From contig NZ_SAUN01000001.1 in NCBI RefSeq assembly GCF_004011505.1, positions 2,046,001 through 2,110,000 on the forward strand: 64,000 nt of DNA. The letters are read 5' to 3'. The notes beneath the pieces are model-generated. The model made no database searches. It saw nothing but the letters and a program-made list of their open reading frames with translations, and was not told the origin of the DNA. Below are positions 26,829 through 36,114 of the stretch, piece by piece. Numbering within the stretch: the stretch's first letter is position 1; the number at the start of each line of letters is the position of its first letter. Origin of the DNA: Nonomuraea polychroma. Lineage in GTDB: Bacteria; Actinomycetota; Actinomycetes; Streptosporangiales; Streptosporangiaceae. Made by a program: the position numbers and the translations under genes.

Positions 26829-28107
26829 GGAGCGGCCGGGCGCCGCGAAGAGGCCGGGCGCCGCGAAGAGGCCGGGCAGCCCGTTCCCCGAGCAACTGGC
26901 CACGCTGAAGGAACTGCTCGAAAAGCCGCTGACCACCTACTACCTGATCATCATGTGCAGCGCGCTGCTGCTCGCGCTGGGCCTGATGATGGTGTTGTCG
27001 GCCTCCAGCATCGAGGCGCTGCAGAAGACCGGCAGCCCGTTCTCGTGGTTCATCAAGCAGTCGCTGTCGGCCGCGATCGGCCTGCCCCTCATGTACGCCT
27101 GCTCGCGCCTGCCGGTCAAGTTCTTCCGCTGGGCGGGCTACCCGGTGATGGCACTGTCGATCCTCGCGCTCGTCATGGTGCTGTTCATCGGCTCGTCCGA
27201 GCTGGGCGCGCAACGGTGGATCTACATCGGCCCGCTGACCATCCAGCCGTCGGAGCCCGCCAAGCTCGGGCTCGTGCTGTGGGGCGCCGACCTGCTGGCC
27301 AGACGGGCGCGGCAGGGCCGGATCGAGTGGCGGCAGCTGCTGATCCCGCTCATGCCGGGCACCGCGATCCTGGCCGTCCTCGTCATGCTGGGCCGCGACC
27401 TGGGCACCACGCTGGTGCTGTTCATGATCTTCCTGGCCCTGCTGTGGGTGGTGGGCGCGCCGGTCAAGCTGTTCGGCGGCATCATGGCGCTGGCGATGCT
27501 GGCCGCGATCATCATGATCAAGGTGGAGCCGTACCGGATGGCGCGCATCGGCGCCTTCCTCGACCCGTGGGCCGACGCGCAGGGCGCCGGCTACCAGGCC
27601 GTGCAGGGACAGATCGCGATGGGCTCGGGCAGCTGGTTCGGGCTCGGGCTCGGCAGCAGCCGGCAGAAGTGGAGCTGGCTGCCGCACGGCGAGAGCGACT
27701 TCATCTTCGCCATCGTCGGTGAGGAGCTCGGGCTGATGGGCACGCTGATGGTGGTGGCGCTGTTCGGGCTGCTGGGCTATGCCGGGTTGCGGGTCGCGGT
27801 GCGGGTCAACGATCCCTTCATCAGGCTGGCGGCCGCCGCCATGGTGGCCTGGATCGTCGGGCAGGCCACCGTCAACATGGGCGCGGTGCTCGGCGTGCTG
27901 CCGATCACCGGCATCCCCCTCCCGCTGGTCTCGTACGGGGGATCCGCGCTGCTGCCCACGCTCGCCGCGCTCGGCATGCTGTTGTCGTTCGCCAAGCGCG
28001 AGCCGGGGGCGCGGGAGGCGTTGGCGGCCCGTGGCCCCGGACCCGCCGCCCGGGCCCTAAGCTGGCTTGGCCTGGGAGGTACGACCAGACGCCGAGTGAC
28101 ACGTTAG
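26812..28107 (+). CDS. ftsW: SEDS peptidoglycan glycosyltransferase FtsW
   Basis: FtsW of 431 residues, a SEDS-family polymerase that joins lipid II units at the septum together with FtsI. About ten membrane helices are visible, with the SEDS signatures QRWIYIGPLTIQPSEPAKLGL, GRDLGTTLV, the catalytic-loop region YQAVQGQIAMGSGSWFGLGLG, and ITGIPLPLVSYGGSALLPTL. The N-terminal tail includes a duplicated RPGAAK from an 18-bp DNA repeat. GTG 26812 lies within the murD end; murG follows after 12 bp. RodA is excluded by position in the dcw cluster rather than by sequence alone. Confidence 0.94.
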   Translation: MSTTAEERPGAAKRPGAAKRPGSPFPEQLATLKELLEKPLTTYYLIIMCSALLLALGLMMVLSASSIEALQKTGSPFSWFIKQSLSAAIGLPLMYACSRLPVKFFRWAGYPVMALSILALVMVLFIGSSELGAQRWIYIGPLTIQPSEPAKLGLVLWGADLLARRARQGRIEWRQLLIPLMPGTAILAVLVMLGRDLGTTLVLFMIFLALLWVVGAPVKLFGGIMALAMLAAIIMIKVEPYRMARIGAFLDPWADAQGAGYQAVQGQIAMGSGSWFGLGLGSSRQKWSWLPHGESDFIFAIVGEELGLMGTLMVVALFGLLGYAGLRVAVRVNDPFIRLAAAAMVAWIVGQATVNMGAVLGVLPITGIPLPLVSYGGSALLPTLAALGMLLSFAKREPGAREALAARGPGPAARALSWLGLGGTTRRRVTR

Positions 28108-28119
28108 GGAGTGACCGAG

Positions 28120-29192
28120 ATGAGGGTGGTCCTCGCCGGTGGGGGGACGGCCGGGCACATCGAGCCCGCGCTCGCCCTTGCGGACGCACTGCGCCATCTA
28201 GACCCCAGCATCGGCATCACCTGCGTGGGCACCGAGCGCGGCTTGGAGACGCGGCTCGTGCCCGCGCGGGGTTATGAGCTGGAGCTGGTGCCGGCCGTGC
28301 CGCTTCCAAGGGCGATCACCCCGAGCCTGCTCACTGTCCCTGGCAGGCTCGCAGGCGCGATCAACGCCACGGCCGGCATACTCGACCGCGTCAAAGCCGA
28401 CGTCCTGGTCGGCTTCGGCGGTTACGTCGCAACTCCAGCCTACCTGGCCGCCAAGCGGCGTGGGCTGCCGATCGTCGTCCACGAGGCCAACCCGCGGCCC
28501 GGTCTCGCCAACCGCCTGGGCGCCCGGCTCACCGAGCACGTGTTCACCGGCTTCCCCGACTCCGCGCTGCCCAAGGCCGAGTTCATCGGCACCCCGCTGC
28601 GCCGCGAGATCGTCAATCTCGACCGGCTGTCGATGGGCGACAAGGCCCGCTCCTGGTTCGGGCTGGAGAACGACCGGCCCACGCTGCTGGTGTTCGGCGG
28701 CTCGCAGGGGGCCAGGTCGCTCAACCAGGCCGCGCTGGCCGCCGCCCCGGTCCTGCGCCGGGCCGGCGTGCAGGTGCTGCACGTGCTCGGACCGAAGAAC
28801 ACCGTCGAGCAGGAGCCGCCGCCCGGCGACCCGCAATACGTCCTGCTGCCCTACGTCGACCGCATGGACCTCGCCTACGCGGCCGCGGACGTGGCGCTGT
28901 GCCGCAGCGGGGCGCTGACGTGCGCCGAGCTGACCGCGGTGGGCCTGCCGGCCGCGTACGTGCCGCTGCCGCACGGCAACGGGGAGCAGCGCATCAACGC
29001 CGAACGCATCGCCAGGGGCGGCGGCGGCCTGATGGTCGATGACGCCGACCTGTCACCCGATTGGATCATTCAGAACGTGCTGCCCATGCTCCACGACCCC
29101 GAGCGGGTCGCCGCCATGTCGGAGGCCGCCTCCCGGCTGGGGCGCAAGGACGCCGATATCATGCTTGCCAGGAAAGTGTTGGAGATAGCCCG

Positions 29193-29196
<4 letters not shown>
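28120..29196 (+). CDS. murG: UDP-GlcNAc:lipid I N-acetylglucosaminyltransferase
   Basis: MurG of 358 residues, a GT-B fold glycosyltransferase at the inner face of the membrane that converts lipid I to lipid II. The N-domain begins [24 protein letters not shown] with the glycine-rich loop and has [23 protein letters not shown]. The C-domain includes [13 protein letters not shown] and [30 protein letters not shown] for UDP-GlcNAc binding. ATG 28120 gives the conserved start with GGGAG about 9 bases upstream; GTG 28111 is too close to that site. It overlaps murC by ATGA. Confidence 0.96.
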
Positions 29197-30590
<1,394 letters not shown>

Positions 30591-30827
30591 GACCTCATCC
30601 CGCCGCCCCGGGCCTGAGGCGCGGGGGCCCTGCCATGCCCGGGCACAGGGTCGTCCCGCACCGGGGGTGTGCGGCTCGCGGCGCTCGCCGGCGCGTTCTC
30701 CTCCAGGTGTGTTCGGGTGGCCACATCTTCGCCCGGTGGAGAAGGGGGCGGACGTGCACCAGGTGGCGAGGTGTTTGGGCGTGGCGCGCGGCGTCACGCC
30801 GTACTGGGGAGTAGGTTCGGTGCCGAC

Positions 30828-31508
30828 ATGGCGAGGAGGGCGATGAAGGCGCGGACGGCGTTCCTGGTGCTGCTGACGGCGGGAGTGGTGGGCACTGCCG
30901 CATGGCTCGTGTTCTTCTCGCCCGTGCTCGGCGTGCGCTCGATCGAGATCGTGGGAAATCTCACAGTCCCGAGCGAGCGGATCAAGCAGCAGGCCGGGGT
31001 GGCGGACCTCCACCCGCTCGCCACGGTGGACCTCGCCGGCGTCCAGAGCCGCGTCCTGGGCATCAGGCAGCTCGCCAGCGCGAAGGTCGACCGGGTCTGG
31101 CCCGGCACGCTCAAGATCGAGGTGGTCGAGCGGGAGCCCCTCGCCGCCATCGCCGCCGGAGGCAAGTTCGCCGTCGTGGACAAGCAGGGCGTGGTGATCG
31201 AGATCAAGTCTGCGCTCCCGCCCCTGCTGCCGCTGCTCAAGGTGGACCGACCCGCCGAGGGAGACCCGGCCATGATGGCGGCGCTGCAGGTCATCCAGGC
31301 GCTCCCCGACCAGGTGGCCTCGAAGGTCAGGGAGGTACGCGCGGGAACCGCCGAGGGCGTGACCCTGGCGCTGTCGGACGGACGTACCGTCGTGTGGGGC
31401 GGGCCCGACCGTCCCAAGGAGAAGGCCCGCATTCTGGCCTCGCTTCTCAGACGCGAGAAGGCGGCCATCTATGACGTCAGCTCCCCCGACGTGGTGACCC
31501 TGAAGTGA
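30828..31508 (+). CDS. ftsQ: Cell division protein FtsQ
   Basis: FtsQ of about 226 residues has a very short basic cytoplasmic tail, one membrane helix (TAFLVLLTAGVVGTAAWLVFF), and a POTRA domain (VLGVRSIEIVGNLTVPSERIKQQ). A beta domain with VWPGTLKIEVVEREPLA and FAVVDKQGVVIE follows. It links FtsL/FtsB to the divisome. The frame is open back to 30669, but ATG 30828 lies 10 bases after TAGGTT (30812-30817), a likely -10 in the 237-bp gap after murC, so ftsQ probably has its own promoter. ATG 30843 is a shorter alternative. Confidence 0.92.
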   Translation: MARRAMKARTAFLVLLTAGVVGTAAWLVFFSPVLGVRSIEIVGNLTVPSERIKQQAGVADLHPLATVDLAGVQSRVLGIRQLASAKVDRVWPGTLKIEVVEREPLAAIAAGGKFAVVDKQGVVIEIKSALPPLLPLLKVDRPAEGDPAMMAALQVIQALPDQVASKVREVRAGTAEGVTLALSDGRTVVWGGPDRPKEKARILASLLRREKAAIYDVSSPDVVTLK

Positions 31509-31687
31509 TCAAGAGTGTCAGGGTCTGGCAAGTCCGCGGCAAGGGCATCGCCGAGCCTGTGCGAGGTGGGGGTCGCGACGTGAGAGCCTAAAGTCTGAAC
31601 TTCGGCAGGGGAGTGCCCCGACCAGGCGCGACTTCGGAGCGAAACGGACAGCCCGCGACACGCCGGACGTGCTTGCGGCGCGGTTAG

Positions 31688-31717
31688 TTGACCCGCCAGG
31701 TAGGGGGCTCCTACTGT
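31688..31717 (+). promoter_or_regulatory. Candidate ftsZ promoter
   Basis: TTGACC (31688-31693) and TACTGT (31712-31717) are separated by 18 bp, about 125 bp before the ftsZ start. A second -35-like TTGACA at 31735-31740 lies downstream, inside the inverted-repeat region, without an equally good -10. The whole 31509-31843 gap has no gene and is visibly AT-richer near 31720-31800 than its surroundings. Confidence 0.6.
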
Positions 31718-31727
31718 CCGTATCAAT

Positions 31728-31768
31728 CCTCAGGTTGACATAAATCTAAATCTCAACCTGAGGTTGAG
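31728..31768 (+). repeat. Nested palindromes upstream of ftsZ
   Basis: CCTCAGGTTGA (31728-31738) and TCAACCTGAGG (31753-31763) are perfect 11-bp inverted repeats. A second palindrome, CTCAACCTGAGGTTGAG (31752-31768), shares the right arm, giving three AACCT/AGGTT half-sites within 41 bp. The arrangement looks like an operator for a dimeric regulator or a pair of alternative RNA hairpins in the ftsZ leader. Confidence 0.7.
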
Positions 31769-31843
31769 AGTTACCCGAACTGACAAAAAGCGGAGACAAT
31801 CCGCACCGAAATGGCAAGTCAACGAGCGGAAAGGCCCCTCGTC

Positions 31844-33307
31844 GTGGCAGCACCGCAGAACTACCTCGCGGTCATCAAGGTCGTCGGCATCGGCGGCGGC
31901 GGAGTGAACGCCGTCAACCGGATGATCGAGGAGGGACTCAAGGGCGTCGAGTTCATCGCCATCAACACCGACGCCCAGGCGCTGCTGATGAGTGACGCCG
32001 ATGTGAAACTCGACGTGGGCCGTGAGCTCACGCGCGGACTTGGCGCCGGCGCCAATCCCGACGTCGGGCGCAAGGCGGCCGAGGACCACCGTGAGGAGAT
32101 CGAGGAGGTCCTCAAGGGGGCCGACATGGTCTTCGTCACGGCCGGCGAGGGCGGCGGCACCGGCACCGGCGGCGCGCCCGTCGTGGCCAACATCGCCAGG
32201 TCGCTCGGCGCGCTCACCATAGGAGTGGTGACCAGGCCGTTCAGCTTCGAGGGCCGCCGCAGGGCCATGCAGGCCGAGGCGGGCATCGAGACGCTGCGCG
32301 ACGAGGTCGACACGCTGATCGTGATCCCCAATGACCGGCTGCTGTCGATCTCCGACCGGCAGGTGAGCGTGCTCGACGCGTTCAAGGCGGCCGACCAGGT
32401 GCTGCTGTCCGGTGTGCAGGGCATCACCGACCTCATCACCACCCCCGGTCTGATCAACCTGGACTTCGCCGACGTCAAGTCGGTCATGTCCGGCGCCGGC
32501 TCGGCGCTCATGGGCATCGGCCATGCCCGCGGCGACGACCGCTCGGTGGCGGCCGCCGAGATGGCGGTCTCCAGCCCGCTGCTGGAGGCCAGCATCGACG
32601 GCGCGCACGGCGTGCTGCTGTCCATCGCGGGCGGCTCGGACCTGGGCCTGTTCGAGATCAACGAGGCGGCCCAGCTCGTGTCGATGGCCGCCGCGCCCGA
32701 CGCCAACATCATCTTCGGCACGGTCATCGACGACGCGCTCGGCGACGAGGTGCGCGTGACCGTGATCGCCGCCGGCTTCGACGACGTGCCGGGACCGACG
32801 GCCAAGGAGGTGCCGCGGCCGGGCAGCCGCCCCGCCGCGTCGCCGCCTCCCGCGCCGCCCGTGTCCTCGCCCGTGCGGCCGAGCGCCCCGCCGTCCCCCA
32901 GCGTGAAGTCCGAACCGCCCGCGCTGCGCCCTGAGCCGCGTGCTGAGATGCGTTCCGAGTCCCATGCGCGCGCTGCTGAGGTGCGTTCGGAGCCGCGCCC
33001 CGACTTCCGCCCTGAACCGCGCCCTGAGGCCCGTCCTGAGCCGCGTCCGGAGCCCAGGGCCGAGTTCAGGCCCGAGCCGCGTCCCGAGCCCGTGCGTCCC
33101 GTGGAGCCGGTGCAGGTGGCCGCCGAGCCTGGCGACGAGCCCGCGGCCGACGGGCCGTCCGGCCCCGTCTCGATCCCCCGGCCCGCTCCCGAGCCCGCCA
33201 ACCCGCCCACGCCCATCACCTCCCGCATGTCGGAGCCCGCCAAACGTCCGCGCGTGATCTTCGAGGAACAGGAAGAGGAGCTCGACGTTCCCGACTTCCT
33301 CAAGTAA
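31844..33307 (+). CDS. ftsZ: Cell division protein FtsZ
   Basis: FtsZ of about 487 residues, the tubulin-like GTPase of the Z ring. It has the tubulin signature [18 protein letters not shown], the T7 loop [22 protein letters not shown] and a complete C-domain. The tail is longer than usual: about 170 residues of Pro/Arg/Glu-rich linker with RPEPR-type repeats, then the conserved terminal peptide ELDVPDFLK that binds SepF and other partners. GTG 31844 yields [20 protein letters not shown], the standard actinobacterial start; ATG 31811 would add 11 residues. It is transcribed from its own promoter region and ended by the hairpin at 33322-33351. Confidence 0.97.
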   Translation: MAAPQNYLAVIKVVGIGGGGVNAVNRMIEEGLKGVEFIAINTDAQALLMSDADVKLDVGRELTRGLGAGANPDVGRKAAEDHREEIEEVLKGADMVFVTAGEGGGTGTGGAPVVANIARSLGALTIGVVTRPFSFEGRRRAMQAEAGIETLRDEVDTLIVIPNDRLLSISDRQVSVLDAFKAADQVLLSGVQGITDLITTPGLINLDFADVKSVMSGAGSALMGIGHARGDDRSVAAAEMAVSSPLLEASIDGAHGVLLSIAGGSDLGLFEINEAAQLVSMAAAPDANIIFGTVIDDALGDEVRVTVIAAGFDDVPGPTAKEVPRPGSRPAASPPPAPPVSSPVRPSAPPSPSVKSEPPALRPEPRAEMRSESHARAAEVRSEPRPDFRPEPRPEARPEPRPEPRAEFRPEPRPEPVRPVEPVQVAAEPGDEPAADGPSGPVSIPRPAPEPANPPTPITSRMSEPAKRPRVIFEEQEEELDVPDFLK

Positions 33308-33321
33308 CTCGGGGAACTCAA

Positions 33322-33351
33322 CGCCGCTCCCTCAGGGACACGGGAGCGGCG
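33322..33351 (+). terminator. Hairpin after ftsZ
   Basis: CGCCGCTCCC (33322-33331) and GGGAGCGGCG (33342-33351) form a perfect 10-bp stem with a 10-base loop, 15 bp after the ftsZ stop. No T-tract follows. It probably reduces read-through into yggS and stabilises the ftsZ mRNA 3' end. Confidence 0.6.
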
Positions 33352-33392
33352 CCGTCATGTGCGCCGAGTGCCGTACCGGGGAGGAGACTCAC

Positions 33393-34085
33393 GTGAGAAG
33401 GGACGAGATCGCGGCCGGTCTCGCCGAGGTCGACGCGCGTATCGCGGCGGCCTGCCGCGCGGTGGGCCGCGACCGCGGCGAGGTCACGCTGATCGCCGTC
33501 ACCAAGACCCGGCCGGCCGAGGACGTGCGCATCCTGGCCGAGCTGGGCGTGCGCGACATCGGCGAGAACCGCGACCAGGAGGCCGCGCCCAAGGCCGCCG
33601 AGCTCGCCGACCTTCCGCTGACCTGGCACTTCGTGGGCCAGCTCCAGACCAATAAGGTCCGGTCCGTCGTCGGGTACGCCGACGTGGTGCACTCCGTCGA
33701 CCGCCTCAGGCTGGTGGAGGCGATCAGCAGGGAGGCGGTGCGGCAGGGCCGCAGGGTCGGCTGCCTGCTGCAGGTCGCGCTCGACGACGACCCGGCCAGG
33801 GGCGGCGCGCGGCCCGCCGACGTGCTGGAGCTCGCCGACGAGGTGGCGCTCGCCGAGGGCGTGTGGCTGGGCGGCGTCATGGCGGTGGCGCCGCTGGGCG
33901 AGGAGCCCGCGAAGGCTTTCGCCAGGCTGCGCGACATCGCCACCCGCGTGCAGGAGCAGCACCCCCGCGCCACGATGGTCTCCGCGGGGATGAGCGAGGA
34001 TCTCGTGGAGGCGATCGCCTACGGCGCGACACACGTGCGGGTCGGTACGGCGTTGCTCGGTCGTCGCAAGCCCTTCGTCAGGTAA
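33393..34085 (+). CDS. YggS-family pyridoxal phosphate homeostasis protein
   Basis: A PLP-binding alanine-racemase-like TIM barrel protein of 230 residues. Motifs are LIAVTKTRPAEDVRILAELGVRDIGENR (the Lys of VTKT binds PLP), WHFVGQLQTNK, GVMAVAPLGEEP and MSAGMSEDLVEAIAYGATHVRVGTALLG. YggS proteins buffer free PLP and have no racemase activity. GTG 33393 is chosen because GGGGAGGAG lies 6-8 bases upstream. It commonly sits between ftsZ and sepF. The pgeF/yfiH gene usually found before it in Streptomyces is missing here. Confidence 0.94.
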   Translation: MRRDEIAAGLAEVDARIAAACRAVGRDRGEVTLIAVTKTRPAEDVRILAELGVRDIGENRDQEAAPKAAELADLPLTWHFVGQLQTNKVRSVVGYADVVHSVDRLRLVEAISREAVRQGRRVGCLLQVALDDDPARGGARPADVLELADEVALAEGVWLGGVMAVAPLGEEPAKAFARLRDIATRVQEQHPRATMVSAGMSEDLVEAIAYGATHVRVGTALLGRRKPFVR

Positions 34086-34227
34086 TGTCCCCTCAAGTGG
34101 GTCTTCAGGTCCATGATCAGGTAGAGGTCGATCGGCGGTGAGCTCCAAGGGGGTACGGCCACCGCCTCGGAAGCCCGGTGACGGGCCTCCGAGCGAGGGC
34201 GACCATGAGCAGGAGGACGACGTAGCG

Positions 34228-34728
34228 ATGGCCGGCGCGATGCGCAAGATGGCGGTCTACCTCGGTCTCGTGGAGGACGACCGCTACGAGAGATACGAGA
34301 CCTACCCGGACGACTACGCCTACGAGGACGAGGTGCAGCGGACCGGCGAGGAGCGGGCTGTCGCGGTCCAGGACCGCGACGACGAACCCGACGCCGGGGT
34401 GCCCGCGCCCAGACCCGCCACGACGATCCTGGAGCGCCGCACGACGGATCTGGCCCGGATCACGACGCTGCACCCGCGGACGTACAACGAGGCGCGCACC
34501 ATCGGAGAGCACTTCCGCGACGGCACCCCGGTCATCATGAATCTGACCGAGATGGTTGACAGTGACGCAAAGCGGCTCGTCGATTTCGCGGCAGGTCTCG
34601 TCTTTGGCCTACACGGCAGCATTGAACGTGTTACCAACAAGGTGTTCCTGTTGTCCCCTGCCAATGTCGAGGTGACTGCCGAGGACAAGGCCCGAATCGC
34701 GGAACGCGGGTTCTTCAATCAGAGTTAG
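34228..34728 (+). CDS. sepF: Cell division protein SepF
   Basis: SepF of 166 residues. The N-terminal amphipathic helix, which binds membrane, is [19 protein letters not shown] variable acidic linker leads to the core domain [68 protein letters not shown], ending ERGFFNQS. It anchors FtsZ to the membrane, substituting for FtsA, which is absent from this cluster. The frame is open from GTG 34138, but ATG 34228 gives the conserved membrane-binding helix at the true N-terminus and has AGGAGG upstream. Confidence 0.95.
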   Translation: MAGAMRKMAVYLGLVEDDRYERYETYPDDYAYEDEVQRTGEERAVAVQDRDDEPDAGVPAPRPATTILERRTTDLARITTLHPRTYNEARTIGEHFRDGTPVIMNLTEMVDSDAKRLVDFAAGLVFGLHGSIERVTNKVFLLSPANVEVTAEDKARIAERGFFNQS

Positions 34729-34808
34729 AGTCTCTGTATGTCTATCGCACCCAACCGGGTCTCGCCGAGACCCAGAGGGCTCATCAGAAGTGGAGGCGCG
34801 GCCAGGCC

Positions 34809-35096
34809 GTGGGGATCATAGGTCAGATCTTGGTCGTTGTCCTGTCTCTCTACTTGGTGTTGCTCATCGGCAGGATGATCTTTGAGACGGTGCAGGCTTT
34901 CGCCCGCCAGTGGAGTCCTTCAGGCGTCGTCCTGGTGGTCGCGGAGGCCACATACACCGCAACAGACCCACCACTCAAGTTCCTCCGCCGTTTCATTCCT
35001 CCGCTCCGGTTGGGTACGGTGGCCTTTGACCTAAGCTTCACTGTCCTGTTCATCGTGGTCCTGATCTTGATTCAGATCGCGGGGTCGCTGCGATGA
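34809..35096 (+). CDS. YggT family membrane protein
   Basis: This 95-residue protein has two membrane helices (residues 3-24: IIGQILVVVLSLYLVLLIGRM; and about 73-92: FDLSFTVLFIVVLILIQIAG) flanking the YggT core with YTATDPPLKFLRRFIPPLRLG. YggT proteins lie between sepF and divIVA in actinobacteria and are thought to assist division-site or ion homeostasis functions; the role is not firm. GTG 34809 is the start with GGAGG about 13 bases upstream. It is 80 bp after sepF and 104 bp before wag31. Confidence 0.92.
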   Translation: MGIIGQILVVVLSLYLVLLIGRMIFETVQAFARQWSPSGVVLVVAEATYTATDPPLKFLRRFIPPLRLGTVAFDLSFTVLFIVVLILIQIAGSLR

Positions 35097-35200
35097 CGGA
35101 CCGTGTCGCGCCGGTCGTGATCCAACTCGTGTCCGCGCTGAAGTGATTCGGGTTACCGTCCTCCGGACAGACTCCCCAAGCGCGCCAAGGAGACCAAAAA

Positions 35201-36073
35201 ATGCCGCTGACGCCCGCTGATGTGCGGAACAAGCAGTTCAGTACCACCCGGCTGCGGCCGGGCTACGACGAGGAAGAGGTCGACGCCTTCCTCGACGAGG
35301 TGGAGGCTGAGCTCGACCGCCTGATCCAAGAGAACGAGGAGCTCCGCGCGAAGCTGGCCGAGTGCCTGCGTGGGAAGGTGCCGGGCGGCATGAACATGCC
35401 CATGGCATCCGCCCCGGTCCAGGAGCAGCCCAAGCCCGAGATGATGGCGCCGCCGCAGCCGGAGCCCATGCGGGCCCCCGAGCCGCCGCCGGTGCAGCAG
35501 CCGGTCCCCGTGGCCATGAACATGCCTCCCGCCGAGGACAACATGGACACCGCGGCCCGCGTGCTCGCGCTCGCCCAGCAGACCGCCGACCAGGCGATCG
35601 CCGACGCCCGCCGGGAGGCGGACGAGACGGTGACCCGCGCCCGCCGCGAGGCCGACGAGATCCTCACCAAGGCGCGCCGCCAGGCCGAGCAGGTCATCGG
35701 CGACGCCCGCGCCCGCGCCGAGACGCTCGAGCGCGACGCGCAGGAGCGCCACCGCCAAGCGATGGGCTCGCTGGTGCAGACCCGTGACGAGCTCGAGCGC
35801 AAGGTCGAGGAGCTGCGCAGCTTCGAGCGCGAATACCGCAGCAGGCTCAAGCTCTACCTGGAAAACCAGCTCGCCGAGCTCAACGTCTCTGCCGAGGGCA
35901 GCGGTGGGTTCCCGGTCATGTCCGGTGGTCCGCAGGGTCAGGCTCCCGCCATGTCGCACGCCGTGCAGGGTGGCGGACAGCAGCCCCTTCCCGGCAGCCC
36001 CAACCCGTTCGGCGGTGAGGCTCCTCAGGGCGCTTTCCCCGGCGGTGACGGTCCGCACAACGACCGCCGGTAA
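35201..36073 (+). CDS. wag31: DivIVA/Wag31 polar growth protein
   Basis: Wag31/DivIVA of 290 residues has the curved-membrane-binding N-domain MPLTPADVRNKQFSTTRLRPGYDEEEVDAFLDEVE and a Pro/Met/Gln-rich linker. A long coiled coil (about residues 118-225: ADARREADETVTRARREADEI through ELERKVEELRSFEREYRSRL) precedes a Gly/Pro tail. It marks hyphal tips or poles and recruits cell-wall synthesis there. AAGGAG lies 8 bases before the ATG, the strongest ribosome-binding site in this area. TTACCGT near 35153 may be part of a promoter. Confidence 0.96.
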   Translation: MPLTPADVRNKQFSTTRLRPGYDEEEVDAFLDEVEAELDRLIQENEELRAKLAECLRGKVPGGMNMPMASAPVQEQPKPEMMAPPQPEPMRAPEPPPVQQPVPVAMNMPPAEDNMDTAARVLALAQQTADQAIADARREADETVTRARREADEILTKARRQAEQVIGDARARAETLERDAQERHRQAMGSLVQTRDELERKVEELRSFEREYRSRLKLYLENQLAELNVSAEGSGGFPVMSGGPQGQAPAMSHAVQGGGQQPLPGSPNPFGGEAPQGAFPGGDGPHNDRR

Positions 36074-36114
36074 AGTAACGGGTCACTAGGACCTGTCACT
36101 CGAAAGAGCCCTCT

